Source: JAMHWD01 sp035911135
Lineage (GTDB): Bacteria; Pseudomonadota; Alphaproteobacteria; Micavibrionales; Micavibrionaceae
DNA: 64,000 nucleotides
Direction: 5' to 3'
Assembly (NCBI GenBank): GCA_035911135.1
Contig: JAMHWD010000018.1
Span: forward strand, 263,531 to 327,530
Of this stretch, positions 39,419-49,593 are shown piece by piece (positions within the stretch are counted from its first letter, which is position 1; each line of letters begins with the position of its first letter). The notes beneath the pieces were generated by a model that saw only the letters and a list, made by a program, of their open reading frames with translations, was not told the origin of the DNA and made no database searches. The translations under genes were made by a program, and so were the position numbers.

Positions 39419-40810
39419 ATGGACAGCATTCTCAACCTTTCCTATCTTGTATCCGGCGTATTGTTCATTCTGGCACTGCGCGGCTTATCGCATCCCGAAA
39501 GCGCGCGGCAGGGCCTTAATTTCGGTATGATCGGCATGGCGCTAGCCATTGCCACGACACTGCTATCGCCCAAGGTTGAATTCTCTTTCATCATCGTGGC
39601 CGGCATTGTGATCGGCGGCGGGATCGGCACATTCATCGCGCAAAAAATTGCCATGACCGCCCTGCCCCAGCTTATGGCGGCGTTTCATTCGCTGGTGGGT
39701 CTGGCCGCTGTTTTCGTCGCAGCCTCGGCATTTTATAACCCTATGGCCTATGGCATCGGAACACCGGGCAATATCAATCTCAACTCCCTGATTGAAATGG
39801 CTCTGGGCGCTGCGATTGGCGCGGTGACCTTTACAGGATCCCTGATTGCCTGGGGCAAGCTGCAAGGCACAATCTCCGGCAAGCCTGTGACATTCCCCGG
39901 ACAGCACATGCTCAACGCCGGCCTTGGCGCATTGCTTGTTTTTCTTATATTCCTGCTCTGTGTTACGGGCGGGGCATTTTACTTCTGGTGCATCATTCTG
40001 GTTGCCCTTGCCTTGGGCGTTTTAATGATCATCCCCATTGGCGGCGCGGATATGCCCGTCATTGTTTCTATGCTGAATTCCTATTCCGGATGGGCGGCTG
40101 CGGGGATTGGCTTTACGCTGCATAATAACCTTCTGATTATTACCGGCGCGCTGGTGGGGGCATCGGGCGCAATCCTGTCCTATATCATGTGCAAGGGCAT
40201 GAACCGTTCGTTTATCTCCGTCCTGCTGGGCGGTTTTGGGGGCGAAAGCGCGGGCGCAGCAGCCGGATCCCTCGGCGATAAAACCGCCAAGATCGGTGCG
40301 GCGGATGATGCGGCCTATATCATGAAGAACGCTTCCAAGGTTATCATCGTGCCCGGTTACGGTATGGCGGTGTCACAGGCCCAGCATGCCCTGCGCGAAC
40401 TGGCTGATATCCTGAAAAAAGAAGGCGTGGATGTAAAATACGCCATTCACCCTGTTGCGGGCCGCATGCCCGGCCATATGAACGTCCTGCTGGCCGAAGC
40501 CAATGTGCCCTACGATGTCGTCTTCGAGATGGAAGACATTAACCGCGATTTCGCGCAGGCCGATGTGGCCTATGTGATCGGCGCGAATGATATCACCAAC
40601 CCGGCCGCCAAGAATGACCCCTCTTCGCCGATCTACGGCATGCCGGTTCTGGACGTTGAAAAAGCCAAGACTGTGTTATTCGTCAAACGCTCGATGGGCT
40701 CAGGCTATGCCGGGATTGATAACCCGCTGTTTTTTGAGCCCAATACGATGATGCTGCTGGGCGATGCCAAAAAGATGACCGAAGATATCATCAAGGCACT
40801 GGATCACTGA
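39419..40810 (+). CDS. pntB: NAD(P) transhydrogenase subunit beta
   Basis: 463 residues. The first 260 are polytopic (about eight to nine segments) and form part of the proton path. The C-terminal dIII binds NADP(H), with IIVPGYGMAVSQAQHALREL, YAIHPVAGRMPGHMNVLLAE, AYVIGANDITNPAAKNDPSS and KRSMGSGYAGIDNPLF, all close to the known family motifs. It completes the transhydrogenase together with pntAA and pntAB upstream. The gene for an alpha/beta hydrolase follows after 17 bp. Confidence 0.96.
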   Translation: MDSILNLSYLVSGVLFILALRGLSHPESARQGLNFGMIGMALAIATTLLSPKVEFSFIIVAGIVIGGGIGTFIAQKIAMTALPQLMAAFHSLVGLAAVFVAASAFYNPMAYGIGTPGNINLNSLIEMALGAAIGAVTFTGSLIAWGKLQGTISGKPVTFPGQHMLNAGLGALLVFLIFLLCVTGGAFYFWCIILVALALGVLMIIPIGGADMPVIVSMLNSYSGWAAAGIGFTLHNNLLIITGALVGASGAILSYIMCKGMNRSFISVLLGGFGGESAGAAAGSLGDKTAKIGAADDAAYIMKNASKVIIVPGYGMAVSQAQHALRELADILKKEGVDVKYAIHPVAGRMPGHMNVLLAEANVPYDVVFEMEDINRDFAQADVAYVIGANDITNPAAKNDPSSPIYGMPVLDVEKAKTVLFVKRSMGSGYAGIDNPLFFEPNTMMLLGDAKKMTEDIIKALDH

Positions 40811-40827
40811 TAAGGTAAAAGACAATC

Positions 40828-41829
40828 ATGAAAGCTGGAAATCCGCCGCCCGATCTGGAGGAGCGTTTTAAAGAACCCGAAGGCATGCGATGGCATGCAT
40901 TTAACCGTAACGGACGCAAAATACGCTTTGGGTCGGTTTTCCCCAAGGACAGCATCCCGGATGCGGTGATTGTTTGCCTGCCGGGACTTTCCGAATTTTC
41001 AGAGAAATATTTTGAAACCGCGCGCGACCTGACCTCGAAAAACCTGGCCTTTTGGATCATCGACTGGATGGGGCAAGGCGGATCGGGGCGTTATCTTGCC
41101 AACCCGCATATGCGCCATGCCGATAAATTTGATGAAGATGTCGAGGATCTGCATTATCTGGTGCTGGAATATATCAAGCATTCCAGCGTTCACCCTGATG
41201 TGGGGCGCATCCCGATGGCCATGCTGGGGCATTCGATGGGCGGCAATCTGGGGCTGAAATATCTGGCTAAGCATCCGGGCACATTTGAATGCGCCGCCTT
41301 TACCGCCCCGTTTCTGGGCGTTTACGGTCTCTCTAAACTTCCCTATCCCATCATGCGCCTTTTGACCTTTGCCTTTAATGAAATCGGGCCGTTGAAATAC
41401 GCAAAAGGGCAAAAGGACTGGTTCGCCGGACAGCGCCCCAATCCCGGCCATGATGAATTTTCCAGCGATTTTGCCCGCGGCAGCCTGCATGAGAAATGGA
41501 TGGCTCATAATCCCGAACTGCGTCTGGGCGGCGTGACCTCGCGCTGGGTCTATGAAGCCGTGCGCTCCTGCCATGACGTCATGGATATGGCGCATAAAAT
41601 TGAAATTCCCTGCCTGATAGCCTTGGCCGAGCATGAAAAAATCGTTGATAACGGCAAGATAATAAAATTATCACAAAAGCTGAAACAGGCCTCTCTCCTG
41701 CCTTGCGAAGGCGCTCAGCACGAGATTCTCATGGAACGGGATGAAATCCGCGCCCCTTTCCTGGGCAGCTTTTACGATTTGATAAAAACATCTATCATCG
41801 ACAGGCCTGAAACGTTAAAACCATTTTAA
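40828..41829 (+). CDS. Alpha/beta hydrolase, lysophospholipase-like (Hydrolase_4)
   Basis: 333 residues, no signal peptide. The pattern of the serine aminopeptidase S33/monoacylglycerol lipase group is clear: IVCLPGLSEFSEKYFETARD (oxyanion-side loop), IIDWMGQGGSGRY, the nucleophile elbow AMLGHSMGGNLGLKYL (Ser at about 135), an acid in ALAEHEKIVDN and a His in GAQHEILMERDE. It probably cleaves lysophospholipids or acylglycerols. It follows pntB by 17 bp and may share its transcript. An A/T-rich gap separates it from the next small gene. Confidence 0.85.
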   Translation: MKAGNPPPDLEERFKEPEGMRWHAFNRNGRKIRFGSVFPKDSIPDAVIVCLPGLSEFSEKYFETARDLTSKNLAFWIIDWMGQGGSGRYLANPHMRHADKFDEDVEDLHYLVLEYIKHSSVHPDVGRIPMAMLGHSMGGNLGLKYLAKHPGTFECAAFTAPFLGVYGLSKLPYPIMRLLTFAFNEIGPLKYAKGQKDWFAGQRPNPGHDEFSSDFARGSLHEKWMAHNPELRLGGVTSRWVYEAVRSCHDVMDMAHKIEIPCLIALAEHEKIVDNGKIIKLSQKLKQASLLPCEGAQHEILMERDEIRAPFLGSFYDLIKTSIIDRPETLKPF

Positions 41830-41883
41830 TATTCCGGCGTGTAAAATATTGAAAAAGCCAAATAATAAAGCACGAAGGGCATT

Positions 41884-42120
41884 ATGGACTTAAGCGAACG
41901 CTCAAAAATCAGACTTTCCGACCGCATCCTCTCCGCACTGGAATTATCGCTGGAACAAGATGATCTGAAGATTTCGGATCTTCTAACACGCGCCCTTGAG
42001 CTTTCCATGACGCGCAATACAGGCGGCGGTGAGTTCATCGAACGCCGCGATTATCCGCCCGAAATCGAAGCCGCAATGAAAAAACTCTTTTCTCTTCGCA
42101 ACAACACAGAAGTAGTTTAA
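41884..42120 (+). CDS. 78-residue conserved-looking unknown protein
   Basis: Small, charged, helical protein (DLSERSKIRLSDRILSALEL, then RRDYPPEIEAAMKKLFSLRN near the C-terminus). No known domain. It has a clear ribosome site (GAAGGG, seven bases from the ATG). Its stop overlaps the end of ligA by 4 bp tail to tail. Leucine repeats could form a dimerising helix. Function unknown. Confidence 0.6.
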   Translation: MDLSERSKIRLSDRILSALELSLEQDDLKISDLLTRALELSMTRNTGGGEFIERRDYPPEIEAAMKKLFSLRNNTEVV

Positions 42121-44210
42121 ACCTGACCTGATTTGGTTAAGTCTGCCCATTCTACTTCGCTCAGGACCATAACCCCCAGTTCTCTGGCCTTTTTCAACTT
42201 GGAACCCGCATCTTCGCCGGCAATCACATAATCGGTCTTGGCAGAAACCGACCCTGCGACCTTTGCGCCCAGCCCTTCCGCCTGCGCCTTGGCCTCGGCC
42301 CGGCTCATGGTGACCAGCGTTCCGGTAAAGACAACCGTCTTGCCGGATACGGACGAATTCGATGCGGCCGGGGCTTGATAATCCTCAATATTCAAAACAG
42401 ATTCCAGATCATCCAGAATAGTGCGGTTGTGATCTTCGGCAAAAAATCCGATCAGATCATCCGCCATGGATGGGCCAATATCCTCAATGGCTACCAGATC
42501 CTGATAGATTTCACTGTCCTTGAGTGCGGCCCCTTGCATTGCTACCCGCAGAGCAGGCCATGATCCATAGCGCCCGGCCAGTTTCTTGGCCGTGGCCTCT
42601 CCCACTTGCCGGATGCCCAGCGCATAGATAAAACGGTTCAGGGCTATGGCGCGCCGCGCTTCGATGGCGGCGAACAGATTAACCGCCGATTTCTCGCCCC
42701 ATCCCTCCCATTGCTGCAACGGCAGATTTATAGCCCCGCTGTCATTCATTTCCCGCAGGCGAAAAATATCCGCCGGGCTTTTGATAATGCCCTTCTCGTA
42801 AAATTCCTCGATGATCTTTGCACCCAGCCCTTCAATATCGAACGCAAGGCGCGAGACGAAATGCTTCAGGCGCTCCACCGCCTGCGCCGGGCAGATCAAA
42901 CCGCCCATGCAGCGCGTCGCAACCTCACCGTCCTCGCGGATCGCCAGCGACCCGCAAGCCGGGCATTCTTGCGGAAACACATAGGGCAAAGAATCTGAGC
43001 CCCGCGCCTCCATGATCACAGCAACAACCTGCGGGATAACATCACCCGCGCGTTGGATAATCACCGTATCGCCGATACGCACATCCTTGCGGGCTATTTC
43101 ATCCGCGTTATGGAGCGTAGCGTTCGAGACCAGAACCCCGCCGACATTCACAGGCTCCAGCCGCGCCACGGGCGTTAAAACTCCGGTGCGCCCAACCTGA
43201 ATATCAATGCCTTTCAGCACTGTCGTGGCCTGTTCCGCGGGGAATTTATGCGCCGCCGCCCAGCGCGGGGAGCGCGCGATAAAGCCGAGGCGCTTCTGGT
43301 AATCCACCCGATTGACCTTGTACACAATGCCATCAATGTCGAAATCGAGATTACTCCGCATCTTCATGACGTCATTATAAAAGCTGAAAAGGCCTTCAAC
43401 ACCAAAACCGACATAATGCGGCTGCGGCACTTGAAAACCCCAATCAGCCAGAGATTTCCTGATGGAATCCTGCGTTTCAAAATGTAAGCTATCAGCCAGA
43501 GCATATCCAAAAAACCGTAAAGGACGCGAGGCCGTTACCGCAGAATCAAGCTGCCGCACGCTGCCCGCCGCGGCATTGCGCGGATTGGCAAATATCTTCT
43601 TCCCCGCCGCCTCAAGACCAGCATTCAGGCTAAAAAAATCAGCCTTGCGCATATATATCTCACCGCGCACTTCCAATATATCCGGCGCGCCGGCGGGAAG
43701 CTCCTTGGGCACATCCGTAATGGTCAGGACATTGGCGGTGATATCCTCGCCCTCCTCACCATCGCCGCGTGTGGCGGCCTGCACCAGTTTGCGCCCCTCA
43801 TACCGCAAGGCACAGGACAGCCCGTCAATTTTCAGCTCCGCCAGCAATTCCGGCATATCCACCGCATCCAGATTGAGAAACCGCAAGATACGATCTCGAA
43901 AATCACCCAAATCCTCTTCCGTGAACAAATTCGACAGCGATAACATCGGCACGCTATGGCGGATTTTTGCAAAGCCTCGCGCCGGGCTTGCACCCACTTT
44001 TTTCGAGGCCGCTGATATCAGTTCAGGATATTCAGCTTCAAGCGCTTCCAGCTCGCGGCGCAGCGCGTCATATTTGGAATCCGTAATTTCCGGCGCGTCC
44101 TGCCCGTGATAAAGCTCGTCATGCCTTGCAATCTCCTGCAGCAAATCCGCATGACGCACGCGGGCATCCAATGCGCCCAGAAGATCCTTCTGCTTTCCCG
44201 GCCCGGCCAT
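42117..44210 (-). CDS. ligA: NAD-dependent DNA ligase
   Basis: 697 residues from ATG 44210, which overlaps the recN stop (TGATG); a GTG three bases upstream is less likely. Seals nicks in replication and repair using NAD. It has the Ia domain start (RHDELYHGQDAPEITDSKYD), the adenylation Lys in ELKIDGLSCALRYEGR (the KxDG motif), GDGEEGEDITANV, an OB-fold with VGRTGVLTPVARLEPV, the four-Cys zinc finger (CPACGSL..., C-GGLICPAQ) and a C-terminal BRCT domain (GKTVVFTGTLVTMSRAEAKA). Full length for the family. Confidence 0.96.
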   Translation of the reverse strand: MAGPGKQKDLLGALDARVRHADLLQEIARHDELYHGQDAPEITDSKYDALRRELEALEAEYPELISAASKKVGASPARGFAKIRHSVPMLSLSNLFTEEDLGDFRDRILRFLNLDAVDMPELLAELKIDGLSCALRYEGRKLVQAATRGDGEEGEDITANVLTITDVPKELPAGAPDILEVRGEIYMRKADFFSLNAGLEAAGKKIFANPRNAAAGSVRQLDSAVTASRPLRFFGYALADSLHFETQDSIRKSLADWGFQVPQPHYVGFGVEGLFSFYNDVMKMRSNLDFDIDGIVYKVNRVDYQKRLGFIARSPRWAAAHKFPAEQATTVLKGIDIQVGRTGVLTPVARLEPVNVGGVLVSNATLHNADEIARKDVRIGDTVIIQRAGDVIPQVVAVIMEARGSDSLPYVFPQECPACGSLAIREDGEVATRCMGGLICPAQAVERLKHFVSRLAFDIEGLGAKIIEEFYEKGIIKSPADIFRLREMNDSGAINLPLQQWEGWGEKSAVNLFAAIEARRAIALNRFIYALGIRQVGEATAKKLAGRYGSWPALRVAMQGAALKDSEIYQDLVAIEDIGPSMADDLIGFFAEDHNRTILDDLESVLNIEDYQAPAASNSSVSGKTVVFTGTLVTMSRAEAKAQAEGLGAKVAGSVSAKTDYVIAGEDAGSKLKKARELGVMVLSEVEWADLTKSGQV

Positions 44211-45865
44211 CACGCCGCGCTTTCCAGCAATTTTTCTGCCGCCGCCCGCGCTTCGGATGTCACGGATGCGCCCGATAACATACGGGCTATTTCCTCGGCC
44301 CGCGCCGCTCGTGAGAGCGACGGCCGGATTGCTGTTGTTACGGATTTTTCGCCGCCTTTTTGCACAATCCAGTGATGATCGCCTCTGGCGGCCACTTGCG
44401 GGGAATGCGTCACCACCAGAACCTGCCCGCCGGAGGCCAGACGCGACAAGCGCTCGCCCACTGCATCGGCCGTGGATCCGCCAATACCGGAATCCACCTC
44501 GTCGAAAATCATGGTCTTTGCCGGGCCGATCGCCGCCATGACAACCTTGATCGCCAGCATGAATCGTGACATCTCTCCGCCTGATGCAATTTTATGCAAG
44601 GGGCCAGGCGCTGCGCCCGGATTGGTTGCCACCAGAAATGTCACGCGGTCCATGCCATGCGGCCCCCATTCGCCTTCATCGAGGGCCATAACATCCACCG
44701 TGAATATCGCGCGTTCCAGTTTCAAAGGCGCCAACTCTGCCATTACCAAGGCATCCAGTTTTCTGGCCGCCTTGACACGCTTGTCATGAATTTCCTGCGC
44801 CGCCGCCTTATAGGCCTGCAGCGCCCGGCTTAGCGCGGCTTCGGCTTCGGCCTGCAAATCACCGGCGTTATATATGGAACGCAAAGAGCCGGAAATTTCG
44901 TCGCGCTTGGCCGGCAAATCATCCACCGCACAGCCATGCTTGCGCGCCTGCGCCCGTAATTCATGGAGCCGGTCATCAATGCTCTCAAGGCTATGCTCGG
45001 AATCATTCAATTCATCCGAAAGCGCTTCGATCAGATTGACCGCTTCGTTAACCTCTGCACTCGCCCGATCCAGTGCCGCCAATATTTCATCTGCGCCATT
45101 CCCAATCTTGGCCACAGCCCTGCCAATGACGGATGCGGCCTTTCTGGAGGGATCATCCTCGCCGCTCAGGATATGATAGGCCCCATTAAGCGCCTCTAAT
45201 GCCTGCGATTTATGCATCAGGCGCTCGCGCAAGGATGCCAGCTCCGCTTCCTCGCCTTGCCGAGGATCCAGCCTGTCGAGATCATCCAGTGCGCCGCGTA
45301 GATAATCTTCATCGCGGCGGGCCTTTGCAGCTTGCTCCCGCAAGGTTTGCAATCTCTCCTGCGCTTCCCGCAAGCCATTCCACAATCGCGGCACATCACT
45401 GCCGATACCGGCAAATTCATCCAGTATCGCGCGGTGCGTGGCAGCATCCAGAAGACCCTGTGTATCGAACTGACCGTGAATTTCCAGCAAGCCTGCGCCC
45501 AGTTGACGCAATAGCGCGGCACTGACTGCCTGATCATTGATAAAGGCCTTTGATTTTCCATCACGGGACAAAACCCGGCGCAGGATGATCGGCTCTCCCG
45601 CATCCACATTCAACCCCGTCTCGGCCAGAGCATCGTAAATTCCTTGATCAATCGCCTCTTCAAATACGGCGCTTACCATGGCCTGATCCGCGCCGTGGCG
45701 CACAAGCCCTGAATCAGCGCGCCCGCCCGTAGCCAAACCCAGAGAATCCAGCAAGATTGATTTTCCTGCGCCGGTCTCCCCGCTCAAGACGCAAAGCCCG
45801 GCCTGAAAATCCATGGTCAGATTTTCAATCGTGACAATATTCTGAATGGTGAGGCTGGTCAGCAT
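44210..45865 (-). CDS. recN: DNA repair protein RecN
   Basis: 551 residues, SMC-like. Walker A GETGAGKSILLDSLGLATGG at about 29-48, a coiled-coil arm (about 160-370), then the ABC signature LHKIASGGEMSRFMLAIKVV, Walker B KTMIFDEVDSGIGG and a closing VTHSPQVAARGDHHW. It holds DNA ends together in double-strand break repair. No SOS box was seen in the 47-bp gap upstream, although RecN is often SOS-induced. It may instead be transcribed from bamD. It is coupled to ligA. Confidence 0.95.
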   Translation of the reverse strand: MLTSLTIQNIVTIENLTMDFQAGLCVLSGETGAGKSILLDSLGLATGGRADSGLVRHGADQAMVSAVFEEAIDQGIYDALAETGLNVDAGEPIILRRVLSRDGKSKAFINDQAVSAALLRQLGAGLLEIHGQFDTQGLLDAATHRAILDEFAGIGSDVPRLWNGLREAQERLQTLREQAAKARRDEDYLRGALDDLDRLDPRQGEEAELASLRERLMHKSQALEALNGAYHILSGEDDPSRKAASVIGRAVAKIGNGADEILAALDRASAEVNEAVNLIEALSDELNDSEHSLESIDDRLHELRAQARKHGCAVDDLPAKRDEISGSLRSIYNAGDLQAEAEAALSRALQAYKAAAQEIHDKRVKAARKLDALVMAELAPLKLERAIFTVDVMALDEGEWGPHGMDRVTFLVATNPGAAPGPLHKIASGGEMSRFMLAIKVVMAAIGPAKTMIFDEVDSGIGGSTADAVGERLSRLASGGQVLVVTHSPQVAARGDHHWIVQKGGEKSVTTAIRPSLSRAARAEEIARMLSGASVTSEARAAAEKLLESAA

Positions 45866-45912
45866 CTGGTGTAACGCATGCGCCCTTTTAAGTTACGCTT
45901 GTCCTTTATGTC

Positions 45913-46728
45913 CTAGTCAGGCTTGAAGATTGTATCAATGGCGCGGTCCACAATCCCGCGTTCTTCCATCAACTGCTTGCGCTGCGTATCATCCAGCAGA
46001 GCATAGCTGCGTTCATACCACTCGCTGCCCGGATAATTGTATCCTAACACTGCGGCAACCTTATACGCCTCATCCTTCAGGCCCAGAATCATATAGGATT
46101 CCACAAGACGGTGCAGCGCTTCAGGCACATGCATCGTGGTCTGGAAATCTTTCACCACCGCGCGAAAACGGTTAATCCCGGCATTCACAAATCCGCGGTT
46201 CAGATAATAACGCCCGACTTCCATTTCCTTGCCGGCCAGATGGTCCTGCGTCAGGTCAAATTTCAGCTTGGCATCACGCGCATATTTGCTGTCGGGGAAG
46301 CGCTTGATGAGCGAATCCAGCGCCTTTTGCGATTCAATCGTCATATCCTGATCGCGGCGCACGTCGGAAATCTGCTCGTAATAGCACAGCGCCTTTAAGT
46401 AATAAGCGTAATCCACGCTTTCATTGCCGGGATGCAGTTCGATAAAGCGGTCCAATGCCATGATGGCTTCATCATAGCGTTGATCTTCATAGGAAGAATA
46501 AGCGGCCATAAGCTGAGCCTGCGTGGCCCACTGCGAATATGGGTGCTGACGCTCGACTTCCTCGAAATATTTCGTGGCCTCAACGTAATTCTGTTCAGCC
46601 ATGGCGGTCTGTGCGCGGTTATACAGCACATCAACAGGCTCGGCGACCTGCTCTTCAGGCGTGCTGGAACAGGCGGATAACAATCCTGCGGCAAGAACCG
46701 GCAATACATAATGGCGATAGCGCGTCAT
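45913..46728 (-). CDS. bamD: Outer membrane assembly lipoprotein BamD
   Basis: 271 residues from ATG 46728, with GGAG nine bases upstream. The signal peptide ends at the lipobox LLSACSS (Cys about 19). Five TPR-like repeats follow: VLYNRAQTAMAEQNYVEATK, QHPYSQWATQAQLMAAYSSY, DEAIMALDRFIELHPGNESV and onwards. The start and spacing match BamD, which helps the BAM complex insert beta-barrel proteins into the outer membrane. It lies between lpxC and recN on the same strand, a common alphaproteobacterial order. Confidence 0.94.
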   Translation of the reverse strand: MTRYRHYVLPVLAAGLLSACSSTPEEQVAEPVDVLYNRAQTAMAEQNYVEATKYFEEVERQHPYSQWATQAQLMAAYSSYEDQRYDEAIMALDRFIELHPGNESVDYAYYLKALCYYEQISDVRRDQDMTIESQKALDSLIKRFPDSKYARDAKLKFDLTQDHLAGKEMEVGRYYLNRGFVNAGINRFRAVVKDFQTTMHVPEALHRLVESYMILGLKDEAYKVAAVLGYNYPGSEWYERSYALLDDTQRKQLMEERGIVDRAIDTIFKPD

Positions 46729-46840
46729 CGGGGTGGACTCCATTTCCCTTATCATCAGATATTTGGGAAAAGATTAGCCGTGAGACAGGACATTGAAAAG
46801 AGGCAAAAGCGCTTAAAACCCAGCCATCCGCAGGAGATTT

Positions 46841-47749
46841 TCAACCATGCGCCTGAACGGGCTGCGCCGCGGCGAGGCTGGCTTGCGGGACGGCCGTTAC
46901 GAACTCATAAGCGCGCTCATCGGCAAACAGCGCCTTAAGCGCCATATTATTCATGAAATGCCCGGCCTTATAACCATCATACGCGCCCAGAATCGGCGCG
47001 CCGGCGAGATAAAGATCACCCATCGCATCCAGCAGTTTATGGCGGATAAATTCATCGGCAAAACGCAGACCATCCTTGTTCAGCACCGATGTATCGGTCA
47101 GGACAATCGCATTCTCCAGCGAACCGCCCAGCGCCAGCCCCATGGATTGCATGGCCTCAACCTGATGCTTGAAACCGAATGTGCGGGCCGCAGCAATATC
47201 ATGCACGAAATTGCCGTTCAGCATCTGCACAGAATAGCTCTGGCGGCCGATAACCGGCTCGGCAAATTCAATCGTGCCGCCAAAAACAGGCGTATCGGAA
47301 GGCGTCAGCGTCACACGCTTGCCTTCATGCTCATAGGAAACTTCCTGAAGGACGCGGATAAAGCGGCGCGGGGCGGATTGCACCTGGATGCCGGCGGCTT
47401 CAATCACTTCAACGAAAGGCATGGCGCTGCCATCCATGACAGGCACTTCGGGGCCATCAATCTCAATGGTAACATTATCAATATTCAGGCCGCGCAAAGC
47501 CGCCATTACATGTTCGATCGTGCCCACGATCGCGCCGGGGCGGCCATTGCCGATCACGGTGCAAAGCTGGGTATCGACAACCGCATCGTAACGTGCGGCG
47601 ATCACACGGTCTTGCGGCGCAAGGTCTGTGCGGATAAAAGTAATGCCGGAATCAATCTCGGCGGGGGTGATCGTCATGGCGATCATCTTACCGCTGTGCA
47701 GGCCTACACCTTGCATCCGTATTGCTGATTTGACCGTTGTCTGCATCAT
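46841..47749 (-). CDS. lpxC: UDP-3-O-acyl-N-acetylglucosamine deacetylase
   Basis: 302 residues from ATG 47749 (a second ATG at 47746). Commits UDP-GlcNAc acyl to lipid A synthesis. Motifs: SAIRMQGVGLHSGKM at the N-terminus, a zinc His in EHVMAALRGLNIDNV, IDGPEVPVMDGSAMPFVE, AARTFGFKHQVEAM, and the zinc/catalytic FIRHKLLDAMGDLYLAG with a terminal GHFMNNMALKAL. It shows that the cell makes lipopolysaccharide. It lies downstream of ftsZ on the same strand, but a strong terminator separates them. Confidence 0.96.
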   Translation of the reverse strand: MMQTTVKSAIRMQGVGLHSGKMIAMTITPAEIDSGITFIRTDLAPQDRVIAARYDAVVDTQLCTVIGNGRPGAIVGTIEHVMAALRGLNIDNVTIEIDGPEVPVMDGSAMPFVEVIEAAGIQVQSAPRRFIRVLQEVSYEHEGKRVTLTPSDTPVFGGTIEFAEPVIGRQSYSVQMLNGNFVHDIAAARTFGFKHQVEAMQSMGLALGGSLENAIVLTDTSVLNKDGLRFADEFIRHKLLDAMGDLYLAGAPILGAYDGYKAGHFMNNMALKALFADERAYEFVTAVPQASLAAAQPVQAHG

Positions 47750-47875
47750 AATTTCAAAAACCTTGGCATTGCGCCCGAAGCGCACAAAAACAGTATTTCC
47801 TGATATAAGTATAGAAAGCGAGGCTTTGCGCTTCAAATCACTGTTTATTGCGGATTGTTACAACGCGCTGCAACA

Positions 47876-47909
47876 AAAAACCCGCCCTGAATGAACCGGG
47901 CGGGTTTTT
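47876..47909. terminator. Terminator between ftsZ and lpxC
   Basis: CCCGCCC (47881-47887)/GGGCGGG (47898-47904) with A5 before and T5 after. Symmetric, so active for the minus-strand ftsZ transcript and possibly the other direction. Confidence 0.9.
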
Positions 47910-47928
47910 CAATAAAATCAGTTAGTTA

Positions 47929-49593
47929 TCAGTTAGCCTGACGGCGCAGGAAGGCCGGAATATCCAGCTCGTCCTCAATGGTTTTCTGTACCGGCTTGGC
48001 CGATGGCGCATCGATATTCAGATTACCCTGACGCGGCGCTGGCGCAGCCCCGCCCAGATCATTAAAGGATGGCGGGCTTTTGCGCGGCTGATCGTCGCGG
48101 TACATCACGCCTTCGATGCTTTCCACGGTGTGCTGTACGGCTCCTGTGATGCGCTCGAATAATGATGGCGTGCGCTTGCGTGCCACAGGCGCAGAAGATG
48201 CGGGCATCTGACCTTGCGGCGCGCTCATATGCGCCCCGCCTACCGGAGCCGAGCCGGAAAGGAATGAAGGCAGATCAGAAACATAATCAACCTGCACCGG
48301 CATGGGCGGAATAAAAGCATCCTTGTAACGTGTCCCACGAAGCGCCGTATTCTGCGGCGCAGCTTCCTCGTTATTGCCGGCTGCGAATTTGCTCTGATCG
48401 AACATCTCCGAAGCCTCGGCCTCAGCCGGAGCCACTGGCAATTCCTGCTGCACGGCGGGCGTGTAAGCGGGGATAGGCTGCCTGTGCAGCGCAGGCTGCG
48501 GCGGGTATGTCGTTGATTTCAGCAAATCCTGCGCGGCGGCGGGAATGGCCTTATCCAAGGGCGACCGCGGTGCATTGCCCAGAATGGCTCCGGGGCCTTT
48601 TTCCTGACGGCGACGCACTTCAGCTTCTTTTTCAATACCTGTCGCCACGATCGAGACGCGCATCTTGCCTTGCATGGTCTCGTCAAATGTCGCGCCGAAG
48701 ATAATATTGGCATCCGGATCAACTTCATCACGGATCCTGTTGCAAGCCTCATCAGCCTCATACAGTGTCATGTCATTGCCGCCCGTGACGTTAATGATCA
48801 CGCCGCGCGCACCCTTCATGGATACATCATCCAGCAGCGGGTTGTTGATGGCCGATTCGGCAGCCTTGATGGCGCGCTTGTCGCCTTCGGCCTCGCCTGT
48901 ACCCATCATGGCCTTGCCCATCTCCAGCATCGCGGTGCGGATATCGGCAAAATCAAGATTGACCAGACCGGGGCGAACCATCAGGTCTGTTACGCCCTTC
49001 ACGCCCGATTGCAAAACATCATCCGCCATACGGAAGGCATCCGCAAATGTCGTTTTCTCATTGGCAATGCGGAAGAGATTTTGATTCGGGATCACAATCA
49101 GCGTATCCACGACATCCTGCATCTCCTCGATGCCGGCATCAGCCATACGCATGCGGTGAGAACCTTCAAAGTGGAATGGCTTGGTGACCACGCCAACCGT
49201 CAAGATACCCTTCTCGCGGCAGGCGCGCGCAATAACCGGCGCTGCGCCTGTTCCTGTACCACCGCCCATACCGGCCGTGACAAAAACCATATTCGCGCCT
49301 TCCAGATGTTTTAAAACATCCAGCAGCGATTCTTCCGCCGCTGCGCGCCCGATCTCAGGACGAGAACCCGCCCCCAGACCGCCCGTGACTGCAGCGCCGA
49401 GCTGAATTCTCTGCTGGCAGAGCGAGCCGTTCAGGGCCTGCGCGTCTGTGTTGCAGATCAGAAACTCGCACCCTTCAAGGTTCGAGGAAATCATGTTGTT
49501 GACGGCATTGCCGCCGGCGCCGCCTACGCCAATTACTGTAATTTTCGGGGACAATTTCTGGACCTCTGCCGCCTGGATTTTGATATTAATCAT
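47929..49593 (-). CDS. ftsZ: Cell division tubulin FtsZ
   Basis: 554 residues, longer than the usual 380-450 because of a Pro/Ala/Gln-rich linker (about 350-535). The GTPase domain is complete: IGVGGAGGNAVNNM, the tubulin signature GGGTGTGAAPV (about 108-118), NLDFADIRTAMLEMG and the T7 loop region. The C-terminal conserved peptide EDELDIPAFLRRQAN, which binds FtsA and other partners, is present at the very end. It forms the Z ring. Ribosome site GAGG is 8-12 bases upstream. ftsA is not adjacent because a plus-strand gene intervenes. Confidence 0.97.
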   Translation of the reverse strand: MINIKIQAAEVQKLSPKITVIGVGGAGGNAVNNMISSNLEGCEFLICNTDAQALNGSLCQQRIQLGAAVTGGLGAGSRPEIGRAAAEESLLDVLKHLEGANMVFVTAGMGGGTGTGAAPVIARACREKGILTVGVVTKPFHFEGSHRMRMADAGIEEMQDVVDTLIVIPNQNLFRIANEKTTFADAFRMADDVLQSGVKGVTDLMVRPGLVNLDFADIRTAMLEMGKAMMGTGEAEGDKRAIKAAESAINNPLLDDVSMKGARGVIINVTGGNDMTLYEADEACNRIRDEVDPDANIIFGATFDETMQGKMRVSIVATGIEKEAEVRRRQEKGPGAILGNAPRSPLDKAIPAAAQDLLKSTTYPPQPALHRQPIPAYTPAVQQELPVAPAEAEASEMFDQSKFAAGNNEEAAPQNTALRGTRYKDAFIPPMPVQVDYVSDLPSFLSGSAPVGGAHMSAPQGQMPASSAPVARKRTPSLFERITGAVQHTVESIEGVMYRDDQPRKSPPSFNDLGGAAPAPRQGNLNIDAPSAKPVQKTIEDELDIPAFLRRQAN